From Telmatobacter sp. DSM 110680 (GTDB lineage: Bacteria; Acidobacteriota; Terriglobia; Terriglobales; Acidobacteriaceae): a DNA stretch of 64,000 nt. The stretch lies in NCBI RefSeq assembly GCF_039994875.1, contig NZ_CP121196.1, forward strand, positions 806,001 to 870,000, read 5' to 3'. A program made the translations under genes and the position numbers. This document shows, piece after piece, positions 1 through 8,098 of the stretch. The notes below the pieces were generated by a model. The model was given only the letters and a program-made list of their open reading frames with translations, ran no database searches and was not told the DNA's origin. Positions within the stretch are counted from its first letter, which is position 1. Each line of letters opens with the position of its first letter.

Positions 1-459
1 CTCTCCGGTCACCGTTGCCGGCTCAAGGCTGAACATCGCGCGAAGCGTCAATTGCCCCGGCCCCCACTCCCTCTCCGCCATCGGCATAAGCCAGTTGGTC
101 GAGAACAATTCGTCGCCGCCGCGCGGGCTGGTTTGCTGCGTATCCACCAGAAAGGCGTTTGCGTGGAACATCAGCATCCACTCCCCCTTCATCGTCATGA
201 CCATGGGTGTTGGAGTGGAGTTTGGTTCCGCGCTTGTTCCCGACGCGGCATGATGCTCGATCTGCTGAATGAACACTTTCGGTTGCATCTGCGCCATCAG
301 GCGCATCATCCCGCCACTGTGCATGTTCATATCGGAGCAGGTCGATTGATTCTGCGCATTTGCCGGTGGAGCGAATCCGATGAGCAGAGTGGCGCACGCC
401 AGCGCCCATCGGCACCGCAATCTAAAGCCTGCAACCACCCTTGAGCCGCGCCAAAGCAT
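1..459 (-). CDS. Met/His-rich exported protein, partial (runs off left edge)
   Basis: A reading frame on the minus strand stays open to the window edge, so the C-terminal part is missing. From the ATG at 459 the product has an Arg-rich N-terminus, a hydrophobic stretch (WALACATLLIGFA) and a likely cleavage after PANA, so it should be exported. The mature N-terminus is rich in Met and His (CSDMNMHSGGMMRLMAQMQ), followed by the segment MKGEWMLMFHANAFLVDTQQ. I recall similar uncharacterised acidobacterial proteins with this segment but know no assigned function; the Met/His cluster could suit copper binding, which is inference. The start is uncertain: the GTG at 438 or TTG at 420 would also leave a signal peptide and would give more room to the divergent gene starting at 471. 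Confidence 0.6.
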   Translation of the reverse strand, partial: MLWRGSRVVAGFRLRCRWALACATLLIGFAPPANAQNQSTCSDMNMHSGGMMRLMAQMQPKVFIQQIEHHAASGTSAEPNSTPTPMVMTMKGEWMLMFHANAFLVDTQQTSPRGGDELFSTNWLMPMAEREWGPGQLTLRAMFSLEPATVTGE

Positions 460-470
460 CCAATCCCAGT

Positions 471-821
471 ATGAGGCTTTTCGCACTTTTGCCGCTTGTC
501 CTGATCGCACTGGCTGGTTGTACCCCGCACGACCGCAGTCCCGACGAAATCCGCGAGCAGACCGCACGCGCCACATCCACCGCGGTTCGCGACGCCAAGG
601 CGGTTACACAGGGAGTAGTTGAAGGCGTGAAGCAGCAGAAGACCGTCAACATCAATCGTGGTTCTGCGGATGATCTCAAGAGCCTGCCTGGAATTGATGA
701 TGACGCCGCGCAACGCATCATCGAAGGCCGCCCCTATAAGGATTCCGAAGAACTTGCCAAGCGCCACATCGTCTCCCGCGCGGAATACAACCGTATCGCC
801 GGCAAGATCGAAGCGCGGTAA
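471..821 (+). CDS. Lipoprotein with ComEA-type helix-hairpin-helix domain
   Basis: The 116-residue product starts with a short lipoprotein signal (MRLFALLPLVLIALAGC) whose lipobox LAGC puts the lipidated Cys at position 17. After a charged linker, residues about 57-116 form a helix-hairpin-helix domain of the ComEA type (VNINRGSADDLKSLPGIDDDAAQRI in two overlapping halves). In ComEA proteins such domains bind DNA outside the cytoplasmic membrane. I chose the ATG at 471 because it gives a clean lipoprotein signal; a TTG at 441 would add ten residues in front of it. The domain is clearly related to the exported protein at 18541-18915 (shared pattern N-ATADxLKxLPG, II-GRPY, IV--A-Y--I). No other competence gene lies nearby, so a role in DNA uptake is not supported by context. 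Confidence 0.8.
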   Translation: MRLFALLPLVLIALAGCTPHDRSPDEIREQTARATSTAVRDAKAVTQGVVEGVKQQKTVNINRGSADDLKSLPGIDDDAAQRIIEGRPYKDSEELAKRHIVSRAEYNRIAGKIEAR

Positions 822-890
822 AGAAAATCGGAGCGACGAATCGGCGGTTTATTCCGGCCCCGGGCTCACCGCGATAAACTCGTTCCTGCA

Positions 891-2735
891 ATGGACAGAA
901 GACTCTCCACCCTGGCTCTAATCTTCGCAACGGTTCTCGTATCCGCTTGCCCTGCCGTAGCCCAGGCCCCTCACACGTTTGCCGTCGCCGATGGACAGTT
1001 TCAGTTCGACGGCCATCCCTACCAGATCCTTTCCGGTGAGATGCACTATCCACGTGTGCCCCGGGCCTATTGGCGCGACCGATTCCGCAAGGCCCGCGCG
1101 ATGGGTCTGAATACCATCACCACCTATGTCTTCTGGAACCTCCATGAGCCGCGACCTGGCGTTTACGACTTCTCCGGGCAAAACGATATCGCCGAATACA
1201 TCCGTGAAGCTCAGCAGGAAGGCCTTCAAGTCATTCTTCGCCCCGGACCCTACGTCTGCGCGGAGTGGGAACTCGGTGGCTATCCAAGCTGGCTTCTCAG
1301 GGACCACTCCCTTGTTCTCCGCTCCACTGACCCCAAATATATTGCCGCGATGAACGGCTGGTTTACGCGCCTGGCGAAGGAGATTTCTCCGTTGCTCTTG
1401 AAGAACGGTGGCCCCATCATCGCCGTCCAGGTCGAGAACGAATACGGCTCCTTTGGAAACGACCACGCTTACATGGAAGCGGTAAAGTCCGGGCTGCTGA
1501 AGACCGGCCTGGCCGCGCCTGAAACGCTGATCTACACCGCAGACGGTGCTGAGCAGGTCCCCAATGGATCGCTCCCGGGACTTCCCGCCGTCATCAACTT
1601 CGGCACAGGCGATGCCCAGCGGGACTTCGCCACACTGAAGAAGTTGCGTCCCGACGGCCCATTCATGTCTGGCGAGTATTGGGCTGGCTGGTTCGATCAC
1701 TGGGGCGAACGCCACCACACGACCGAAGCCGCCAGCAACGCTGCGGAATACGAGTGGATGTTGCGCCAGGGCTACTCCGTAAGCATGTACATGTTTCACG
1801 GCGGCACCAGCTTTGGGTTCATGAATGGCGCCAACAGCAATGGCACCAACTACGAACCCGACACCACCAGCTACGACTACGATGCACCCCTGAACGAAAG
1901 CGGCGAGATAACACCCAAATTCACAGCCTTTCGTGAGGCCATTGCCCGCGTTACCGGAAAGACTCTTCCGACAATTCCTCCGCAGACCCCGGCCGGCACA
2001 TATCCCATCTCGTCGCGCTCTGAATCAGCCTCGTTGTGGCAGAATCTCCCGTCTCCCATCGAGTCCGACAAGCTTCTCACAATGGAGGATCTCGACCAGT
2101 CTTACGGATATATTTTGTACCGAACGCAGCTTTCCGCGAGTCCCGGCGGAGACCTGACCATTGATGGGCTTCACGATTACGCACAGATCTATCTCGATCA
2201 GAAACTCATCGGCGCGCTCGATCGCCGCCTGGGTCAATCGCATCTCTCACTGCCCGCCGTGCCTGGCCCTGCGACGCTAGATATTCTTGTTGAGAATTCC
2301 GGGCGTGTGAACTTCACTAAAGTCATTCGCACAGAACGCAAGGGCATCACCGGTTCAGTGGTTCTCGCCGGGGTCCAACCGCAGCACTGGAAGATCTACC
2401 AGCTTCCGATGACCAACCTCACAAGATTGCATTTCACATCGAGCACCTGCGAAGGGCCTTGCTTCTATCGCTTCTCGATGAATACTTCCGCATCGGGTGC
2501 GAGCCTTGCCGACACATTCCTCAACACTCACGGACTCACAAAAGGAATTGCATTCCTTAACGATGACCCACTCGGCCGATTCTGGTCGGTCGGCCCTGAA
2601 TTCTCGCTCTACACGCCCGGCCCCTGGCTTAAACGCGGGTCCAACCAGATCATCCTCTTCGATCTGCAGGGCAACGCTTCAGAATCACTGAAGACTATGG
2701 ATCACGCGGATTATGGACCGCCGCTATCTCGCTAG
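891..2735 (+). CDS. Glycoside hydrolase family 35 beta-galactosidase, exported
   Basis: This 614-residue protein matches GH35 beta-galactosidases, which remove terminal beta-linked galactose with retention of configuration. A signal peptide (residues 1-24, ending PAVAQA) directs it out of the cytoplasm. The catalytic (beta/alpha)8 barrel begins at about residue 28 with the family pattern LSGEMHYPRVPRAYWRDR. The acid/base is expected at Glu184 in QVENEYG, and the nucleophile at Glu262 in SGEYWAGWFDHWG. The barrel ends near residue 360, and the remaining ~250 residues are predicted beta-rich carbohydrate-binding or jelly-roll domains typical of the family. Length is normal. The gene starts 69 bp after the HhH lipoprotein gene and is followed by a convergent gene, so it is either alone or the end of a two-gene unit. 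A role in plant or microbial galactan breakdown is inferred. Confidence 0.93.
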   Translation: MDRRLSTLALIFATVLVSACPAVAQAPHTFAVADGQFQFDGHPYQILSGEMHYPRVPRAYWRDRFRKARAMGLNTITTYVFWNLHEPRPGVYDFSGQNDIAEYIREAQQEGLQVILRPGPYVCAEWELGGYPSWLLRDHSLVLRSTDPKYIAAMNGWFTRLAKEISPLLLKNGGPIIAVQVENEYGSFGNDHAYMEAVKSGLLKTGLAAPETLIYTADGAEQVPNGSLPGLPAVINFGTGDAQRDFATLKKLRPDGPFMSGEYWAGWFDHWGERHHTTEAASNAAEYEWMLRQGYSVSMYMFHGGTSFGFMNGANSNGTNYEPDTTSYDYDAPLNESGEITPKFTAFREAIARVTGKTLPTIPPQTPAGTYPISSRSESASLWQNLPSPIESDKLLTMEDLDQSYGYILYRTQLSASPGGDLTIDGLHDYAQIYLDQKLIGALDRRLGQSHLSLPAVPGPATLDILVENSGRVNFTKVIRTERKGITGSVVLAGVQPQHWKIYQLPMTNLTRLHFTSSTCEGPCFYRFSMNTSASGASLADTFLNTHGLTKGIAFLNDDPLGRFWSVGPEFSLYTPGPWLKRGSNQIILFDLQGNASESLKTMDHADYGPPLSR

Positions 2736-2776
2736 TCTTTTGTGCACCAATTGAGGATCTAACCCGAGCTGCCGAG

Positions 2777-3271
2777 TTAGAGCGCGGCTGATGGCAGGGC
2801 GCATTTCTTCAGCTTGCTGTTGACGAACCCGACCAGCGCGAACGTGACAAGGTCTTCGATTACTGCAGCCGGAAGATCCCGCTCGAAAAGAGAAGCAAGC
2901 CACGAACGGAACGCTGCGCCACCTTCCGTTCCAACCACGGCGCCCGCCATGCCGAGTAAAACTCCCAGAGAAACTCGTTTCGAGTGTGAGCCGATCGCGG
3001 CTCCGGCTAGGGCGCCGGTGACGATTCGCCCCGTGTAAGCAAAGGCCGCCTTCCGACTCGGTGTCATAGGCAGTTTGTCGGCCACCACTTCCGCGAACGC
3101 CAAGCCAACGAGAAGATGATTTAGACTCCGGCCTTCCAGGAAGGCGAACGGTGTGCCTTCCACGCGTACCGTGCCTCCGCGAATCGCGCGGCTCACAACA
3201 GCTGGCGCAAGCAACGATCGCGAACCGCTCACCACACCGAGCATGAATGCACAGGCCAAAGGCACTCGCAT
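2777..3271 (-). CDS. Small membrane protein, DUF4126-like
   Basis: The 164-residue product is hydrophobic, with several Gly/Ala-rich membrane segments (for example MRVPLACAFMLGVVSGSRSL, TGALAGAAIGSH and VLLGMAGAVVGTEGGAAF). The N-terminal SGxRSLLAPAV pattern and overall layout resemble DUF4126 membrane proteins, whose function is unknown; this assignment is from memory and moderately sure. I chose the ATG at 3271 rather than the upstream GTG at 3283 because an AGGGA ribosome-binding site sits five bases before it. It is convergent with the GH35 gene, 41 bp away, and lies downstream of the VWFA gene start by over 1.8 kb on the same strand. Confidence 0.6.
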   Translation of the reverse strand: MRVPLACAFMLGVVSGSRSLLAPAVVSRAIRGGTVRVEGTPFAFLEGRSLNHLLVGLAFAEVVADKLPMTPSRKAAFAYTGRIVTGALAGAAIGSHSKRVSLGVLLGMAGAVVGTEGGAAFRSWLASLFERDLPAAVIEDLVTFALVGFVNSKLKKCALPSAAL

Positions 3272-3376
3272 GTCTTCCCTCACAACCGTACGATGACGTC
3301 CATATGGCTTGATGTTGCCGCGTAGAAAGCTTTCGGCTGAACAAGTTTGGCTTTGTAGTCACCTGCGCGACGCAGT

Positions 3377-5152
3377 TTAATTGATTTCTTTCTTTTGCTC
3401 AGGATTCAACGCGGCGGTTTGCGCCTCCTGCTTCAAAGGCAGTTTCACTTCCAATGCGCCCGTTCGGTCGTTTTGCGGATTGCGCACGACCAAGCGAATA
3501 TAGGCACCCCCAGGTGGCACCTCCAGTTGTTGAATTGCATGGAAACGTTTGTCGACCTTACCGTCCGGCTGCCGCTCGATCGTTATAACGCCCTTGTTCA
3601 GAATGCTGTTCAATAGAGTTCCGTCGCTGTTATATGCGGCCGCAGCAAACTCCAGTTGCGGTGCCTGCTGCTGTGCCGCCTGGCTCCGCAGCTGCGGATC
3701 GATAACGTCGTAGTTGATCACGTATTGCTGAAGATTCACCGGTGCAGGCGGCTTCAAAGTTTGAGCCTTCCTGCGTGTTTTAAAGTACAGCGGCGAATCT
3801 TCAAGCTGCTTCATCTCTTCTGCACTCGCCAGTCTTGGCTTTCCCACCGTAGCCATGTGCGCAACAAACAGGACATCGTGCATCATGGGCGCTCCGTGCT
3901 CAACGGTGGCGTACAGGGTGTCGGTTTGCTTTGCAGCCAGAAAGCGCTGTTGCATGATCTGCTTTGAATGGCCCTCCAGCGCCTCATCGTCAGACAGGCC
4001 GTAATACACCGTGCGATAGGTGAGGGAGTATTTCTTATCCTTTTCCGCTAAGGTCACGCGGATGTGGCGCTCCGAGCCATCGTATTTCGTGTTCGTGGGT
4101 GAATACGTCAGCGAATAGTAGCTCTCGCCATCTTCCACTGCCTTGTCGAGCAGCAGTTGCAAACGATTACCGCCATGGTAAGCGTGCCCACCGGTAGCCT
4201 CGGCGATGGCATTCTCGTACTCGCCTTTCACAAGTTGATCGCCGGGATCATTCTCCGGATTTTGTCCTTCCAGATCTACGGGATAAAGTGCCACTTGGCT
4301 GCTCGCCATCGCCGCGTAAGCTTCTTTGATACCCTGCGCTTCCAGGTAGGTCATGTCATTGATTTGGAGGGTTGAACTGGAGAATCCTCCGCCCACACCT
4401 GTGTTCGAGTTGAGCCCCGTCACGATGGGGCCTACAGGGATGGGGAATTCACTTGAAAGCCAGAGAAGGTTTTTTCTACCCGGTATCCCGCCGAGGTATT
4501 GAGCCATGAACTTCATGTTGGAGAGAACGGCCCCGGCATCTTCCCACCCATAGAGATTTCCATACATGAAAACGTTGGGAACGTGTGGGCCCGGTCCCTT
4601 CGACAAGATTGCCTCATGCAGCAACGTGTGGTCGCTGGTGAATCCCTGCACCAGGTGCAGCCCGGCCATATTCACGAACAACGCGAATCGAGTGCCCGGC
4701 TGGGCATGGTCCACAAACGACAACAACTGTTTGGAGGCCATCATCTGGTCATCGACGGGAGTGTTTACCATGTCGTAGTAAAGAACGTATAACGGTCCGC
4801 GCTCTGAGCCAGTCGGCAAGTCAACGAACGTGTTGGCGGGAAGCGCGGGAATTTTCGGCGGGGTGAAGGCGGTCGTCCTGCCGTCGGTGTAGTCAAACGT
4901 CAGAATGGTCTGAGGCTTTTTGTCCTCCTCAACGACGAAGTCTTTCTCGGTCAAACCGTGAACGGGATTCCCATCTTTATCAAGGACGATTACGTCGAGG
5001 GGCACGCGTCGCACGTCGGAACGAAACACATATTCGCCCTTTGCCTGATTTGCGGCTGCGCTTGAGGATGGACTCTGCGGTGCACCTTTAATTGAAAAGC
5101 CACCAAGTAGGCTGACTGCCGAAGCCAAGATCACCACACTGAATTTGCCCAT
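3377..5152 (-). CDS. VWFA-related protein of the acidobacterial type, exported
   Basis: The 591-residue product has an N-terminal signal peptide (about residues 1-24) and then the arrangement of the acidobacterial VWFA-related family: a short beta domain with VRRVPLDVIVLDKDGNPVHGL at about 47-67 and DFVVEEDKKPQTI at 71-83, then a von Willebrand A-like fold beginning at LYVLYYDMVNTPVDDQ (about 121-136). The metal-site motif is degenerate, with Asp-Met-Val-Asn-Thr in place of DxSxS, which is common in this family. The C-terminal third (about 390-591) is a separate beta-rich region. Role unknown; an extracytoplasmic protein-interaction function is the usual guess. The start at 5152 has GGGTGGG immediately upstream. 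It faces an AT-rich spacer shared with the divergent gene at 5466. Confidence 0.88.
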   Translation of the reverse strand: MGKFSVVILASAVSLLGGFSIKGAPQSPSSSAAANQAKGEYVFRSDVRRVPLDVIVLDKDGNPVHGLTEKDFVVEEDKKPQTILTFDYTDGRTTAFTPPKIPALPANTFVDLPTGSERGPLYVLYYDMVNTPVDDQMMASKQLLSFVDHAQPGTRFALFVNMAGLHLVQGFTSDHTLLHEAILSKGPGPHVPNVFMYGNLYGWEDAGAVLSNMKFMAQYLGGIPGRKNLLWLSSEFPIPVGPIVTGLNSNTGVGGGFSSSTLQINDMTYLEAQGIKEAYAAMASSQVALYPVDLEGQNPENDPGDQLVKGEYENAIAEATGGHAYHGGNRLQLLLDKAVEDGESYYSLTYSPTNTKYDGSERHIRVTLAEKDKKYSLTYRTVYYGLSDDEALEGHSKQIMQQRFLAAKQTDTLYATVEHGAPMMHDVLFVAHMATVGKPRLASAEEMKQLEDSPLYFKTRRKAQTLKPPAPVNLQQYVINYDVIDPQLRSQAAQQQAPQLEFAAAAYNSDGTLLNSILNKGVITIERQPDGKVDKRFHAIQQLEVPPGGAYIRLVVRNPQNDRTGALEVKLPLKQEAQTAALNPEQKKEIN

Positions 5153-5465
5153 GACCCACCCCGAGCCACCGCCATCGCATTACGCAATAAGCGGCGGAGC
5201 CCTTTAATGTTCACCTAGCCGGATTTAACTCTGAATTGTACTCCCGCTGTTTTCCGAGCCGCGAAAGCGACTTGTCACAACTGTGGCGCCGTAGGCTGCA
5301 CAAGCCAACGCTACAGAGAAGGTCAGGACTAGAACACTGGTAAAAATAATTTGGTAGTTTACAGCGATTTTAAAAGTAATAAGTTAAATATAATCAACAA
5401 CTTAAGCGATAATAATTCCAATGGTAAGATTTATCTCCCATTCTCGCATACACTTGAAAACGCCC
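5153..5465. other. Divergent intergenic region with AT-rich core
   Basis: This spacer separates the start of the VWFA gene (minus) from the start of the amidotransferase gene (plus). I see no gene in it. Bases 5341-5430 hold only about 20 G/C out of 90, far below the GC-rich surroundings, and contain several A and T runs such as TAAAAATAATTT. It probably carries promoters for both directions, but no clean -35/-10 pair stands out. Confidence 0.6.
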
Positions 5466-6218
5466 ATGATTATTCGTATCGCGATGCCGGAACCAACCTC
5501 GACAGATGCTGCCTACAATGCCCGCTCATTGCCGTCATACGTGGCGGCCCTTCAGTCTGCGGGAGCCACTCCGGTCATCATCCCGCTACACGAACGACAA
5601 GACAGAGTCGCTCGTTTGTTGGCGGGGACGCATGGAGTTCTCTTGCCAGGGAGTGGTTTCGATGTCGATCCAGAGCGATACGGCGAATCGAGGATACCTG
5701 CCTGTGGTCCGGCAGATGCGGCGCGGAGTGCTGTGGACGAACTGCTGCTGCAAGATGCTTTCAATCTCCACAAGCCAATCTTCGCGATCTGTTATGGGGT
5801 GCAGGCGTTGAACGTCTGGTTGAATGGGAGCTTGATTCAGGACCTAGAAGCCGTTCTCCATACAACCGTCAATCATGCGCCCGGTCGTGACGTTGTGAAC
5901 GCGCACCCCATACACATCGTTGCCGCGTCGCGCCTTTCAATGGCTGCCGGGAGTTCAGAGGACAACTGCAACTCCAGCCATCACCAGGCCATTGGCCGGC
6001 CCGGAGACAATCTACGTGTGACCGGGGTGTGTCCAACCGACGGAGTCATCGAGGCGGTTGAGCTTGATTCCCCTTCTCATTTTGTGGTCGGCGTGCAGTG
6101 GCATCCGGAACGCACGTATACGGCGAGCCCACTCTCTCGCGCCCTTTTTGCCGCATTTGTCAAAGCTGCCGAAACCTGGCAACCGCGATCAGCTGAGAGA
6201 TCGGCCACCCCTGCATGA
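5466..6218 (+). CDS. Class I glutamine amidotransferase-like hydrolase (peptidase C26, gamma-glutamyl-GABA hydrolase type)
   Basis: The 250-residue product belongs to the peptidase C26 / class I glutamine amidotransferase superfamily, close to gamma-glutamyl-gamma-aminobutyrate hydrolases (PuuD-like), which release glutamate from gamma-glutamyl amides. Visible marks are the substrate-side motif GVLLPGSGFDVDPERYG, the nucleophile elbow FAICYGVQALNVWLNG containing the catalytic Cys, and the His-Glu of the triad in VQWHPE near the C-terminus. The nucleophile context has Tyr (CYG) where PuuD-type enzymes usually have Arg (CRG). It has no signal peptide and is cytoplasmic. The ATG at 5466 is chosen because family members start near RIAMPEP; an in-frame ATG at 5421 lies in the AT-rich spacer and one at 5484 is also possible. 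Its stop overlaps the rsmG start by ATGA, so the two are translationally coupled. Confidence 0.85.
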   Translation: MIIRIAMPEPTSTDAAYNARSLPSYVAALQSAGATPVIIPLHERQDRVARLLAGTHGVLLPGSGFDVDPERYGESRIPACGPADAARSAVDELLLQDAFNLHKPIFAICYGVQALNVWLNGSLIQDLEAVLHTTVNHAPGRDVVNAHPIHIVAASRLSMAAGSSEDNCNSSHHQAIGRPGDNLRVTGVCPTDGVIEAVELDSPSHFVVGVQWHPERTYTASPLSRALFAAFVKAAETWQPRSAERSATPA

Positions 6219-6868
6219 GTGCCAACGAAATCTCCCCGGCATGTATTGGGTTAAACGAACTTCTCGTTTCCGCGCGACTTGAGCCTCTATCGCCGGAAAC
6301 TGTGGCCAGATTCGATTCCTACCTCAATTTAATTCTGCGTTGGAATACGCGGATGAACCTCACTGCAATTCGCGATCGGCAAGACATTTTGACGCGTCAT
6401 TTTGTCGAGTCAATTGCATGTGCTCAGTCGCTTCCGCAAGGCATCGGAACGTTGCTGGACTTCGGGTCAGGGGCAGGCTTCCCTGGAGTGCCAATTGCGC
6501 TTTGTCGTCCCGAGATCGCGGTCACATTGGCCGAATCACAAAACAAGAAGGCATCCTTCCTCCGCGAGGTAGTTCGGAGTGTGGGTTTGCAGACCGTTGT
6601 TTTGGCACAGCGCGCCGAGGCGGTGGGGGCGCAGTTTGATTGCGTTACACTCCGTGCAGTCGATGAGATGGCTCGAGCGGTCAGATCGGCTACGGCGTTG
6701 GTTCGGGAATCCGGATGGCTTGCCTTGATGACAACAGCCGCAGACCTGCCGGAGATGCAGCAAGTCGCCGGGGCCAATTTTGACTTTTCACAGGCAATCC
6801 CTCTCCCGGGCTCTGAGGAACGCATCCTTGCTCTCGGTTTGAAGCGACCGCCGGGGCGCAACTCGTAG
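6215..6868 (+). CDS. rsmG: 16S rRNA (guanine(527)-N7)-methyltransferase RsmG
   Basis: RsmG (GidB) methylates N7 of G527 in 16S rRNA using S-adenosylmethionine. The 217-residue length is normal. Recognisable features are RWNTRMNLTAIRD near residue 45, the SAM-binding motif LLDFGSGAGFPGVPIAL (about 81-97), the family signature ESQNKKASFLREV (about 108-120), and THRAVD-equivalent TLRAVDEMA (about 147-155). It is cytoplasmic. The start codon overlaps the stop of the upstream amidotransferase gene. Downstream come two parS sites and parAB, an arrangement that in many bacteria lies close to the chromosomal origin. Confidence 0.95.
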   Translation: MSANEISPACIGLNELLVSARLEPLSPETVARFDSYLNLILRWNTRMNLTAIRDRQDILTRHFVESIACAQSLPQGIGTLLDFGSGAGFPGVPIALCRPEIAVTLAESQNKKASFLREVVRSVGLQTVVLAQRAEAVGAQFDCVTLRAVDEMARAVRSATALVRESGWLALMTTAADLPEMQQVAGANFDFSQAIPLPGSEERILALGLKRPPGRNS

Positions 6869-6897
6869 AGCCGCCCATCTAGCTTGACCGAGTGCAA

Positions 6898-6913
6898 TGT
6901 TCCACGTGGAACA
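6898..6913. promoter_or_regulatory. parS: parS centromere site 1
   Basis: Perfect 16-bp palindrome TGTTCCACGTGGAACA, matching the chromosomal parS consensus family (GTTCCACGTGGAAC in Pseudomonas-type sites). ParB binds here and spreads. It lies 289 bp upstream of parA, between rsmG and parA. Confidence 0.95.
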
Positions 6914-6928
6914 ATGTTAGAAACATTG
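6912..6928. repeat. Inverted repeat between the parS sites
   Basis: CAATGTT and AACATTG form a 7-bp inverted repeat with an AGA spacer, sharing its first two bases with the end of parS site 1. It may be a regulatory operator or a decayed third site; it lacks the CACGTG core of parS. Confidence 0.5.
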
Positions 6929-6945
6929 ACCAAGAACGGAAACCA

Positions 6946-6961
6946 TGTTCCACGTGGAACA
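6946..6961. promoter_or_regulatory. parS: parS centromere site 2
   Basis: Second perfect copy of TGTTCCACGTGGAACA, 48 bp centre-to-centre from site 1. Two identical sites this close make a strong local ParB nucleation point and could also allow ParB to act on parAB transcription. Confidence 0.95.
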
Positions 6962-7111
6962 TTCAGATGGGTGTCATCTAAATCGCTGAATAGCAGGAGT
7001 TTTCCACCGGGTTGCCTTTCAGACAACATCTTTTATTACGGAGGTCTGAATTGGCTGAAGTGCTTCAAAAGGCAGCTCTTGTAGCTATACTCGGGGGTGG
7101 TGTTCTGGTTC

Positions 7112-7156
7112 TTTCCACAGCTAGTACGCGTTCTCCACAGATTGCCTACCCCACAG
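7112..7156 (+). promoter_or_regulatory. Cluster of CCACAG words resembling degenerate DnaA boxes
   Basis: Three words ending CCACAG occur at 7112-7120, 7131-7140 and 7147-7156. The middle one contains TTCTCCACA (7131-7139), one mismatch from the DnaA box TTATCCACA; the others have two and three mismatches. This is weak evidence for a DnaA-binding region just before parA. Confidence 0.25.
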
Positions 7157-7186
7157 CTTGCGTCCCTTCCTTTAACCTGAAATGCC

Positions 7187-8032
7187 ATGGGAAAGATTCT
7201 CGGCGTCGTGAACCAAAAGGGTGGCGTGGGCAAAACCACGACCGCTATCAATCTTTCCGCATGTCTGGCCCTTGAAGGTCTCAAAATCCTCCTTGTTGAC
7301 TGCGATCCCCAGGCAAATGCCTCCTCTGGCCTCGGCGTGGCGCGCGACGACAATCGTCACTCCATCTACGACGTGCTGGTCGGCGACTCGAAGGCCGAAC
7401 AGGTGATTCTTCCCACCGGAGTCGAAAACCTCTGGATTCTGCCCGGGTCGAAGAACCTTACTGGCGCCAACATTGAACTCACGAACGTTGAAGACCGCGC
7501 AGTGCGGCTCCGCGTTGCCCTCGCTCCGGTAAAAGATCAGTATGACCTCGTCATTTTGGACTGCCCGCCGGCACTCGATCTGCTCACTTTGAATGTCCTG
7601 GTCGCGGCAAATACACTCATTGTGCCTATGCAGGCCGAGTATTTCGCTCTTGAGGGCATTACGGAGCTGGTTTCTACGCTTGAACGTGTGCGCGCCGCCT
7701 TTAACCACGATGTCGTCATCGAAGGCGTCTTGCTCACCATGTATGACGACCGAACTAACCTGGCGCAGCAGGTTCGCGAGACTCTCCGCGAGCATTTCCA
7801 GGATCGGCTCTTTATTACGGTTATCCCGCGCAATATACGCCTTGCGGAGGCGCCAAGCCACGGAAAGCCAGTGGCGGTCTATGATTCGCGGTCCCGCGGC
7901 ACAGAGGCCTACTTCGAGTTGGCCGGCGAGTATCTCGCCCGCAACCGAATCGAGAGCCCTAAGAGCCTGGAGCGTAAGGTTGCCGCGAATTCCCGACCAA
8001 AAGCCGAAGTTCGCTTCTGGCCTTATTCCTAA
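7187..8032 (+). CDS. parA: Chromosome-partitioning ATPase ParA (Soj)
   Basis: ParA is a Walker-type ATPase that binds DNA non-specifically as an ATP dimer and drives segregation of ParB-parS complexes. The 281-residue protein has the deviant Walker A motif [14 protein letters not shown] (residues 11-24), the Walker A' region [16 protein letters not shown] (35-50) and a Walker B-like [14 protein letters not shown]. It lacks the extra N-terminal helix-turn-helix of plasmid type Ia ParA proteins, which fits a chromosomal Soj type. Two parS sites lie upstream and parB lies 66 bp downstream, so this is a complete parABS locus. The C-terminal 25 residues are basic and lack a recognised motif. The ATG at 7187 is the natural start because family members begin with a lysine-isoleucine strand directly before the Walker A loop. 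Confidence 0.97.
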   Translation: MGKILGVVNQKGGVGKTTTAINLSACLALEGLKILLVDCDPQANASSGLGVARDDNRHSIYDVLVGDSKAEQVILPTGVENLWILPGSKNLTGANIELTNVEDRAVRLRVALAPVKDQYDLVILDCPPALDLLTLNVLVAANTLIVPMQAEYFALEGITELVSTLERVRAAFNHDVVIEGVLLTMYDDRTNLAQQVRETLREHFQDRLFITVIPRNIRLAEAPSHGKPVAVYDSRSRGTEAYFELAGEYLARNRIESPKSLERKVAANSRPKAEVRFWPYS

Positions 8033-8098
8033 GCGCCTCTAATTTACTGAAAAGGCGCTGAAAGACGATCCCGGCGAATCGGCCGGTTTGAGGACTTG

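Noticed and set aside
918..1799. 293-codon minus-strand frame opposite the GH35 gene
   Set aside because: Antisense shadow; GH35 catalytic motifs are on the plus strand.
2724..3362. 212-codon minus-strand frame overlapping the DUF4126-like gene
   Set aside because: Different frame from the hydrophobic product, Arg/Ser-rich and without a domain.
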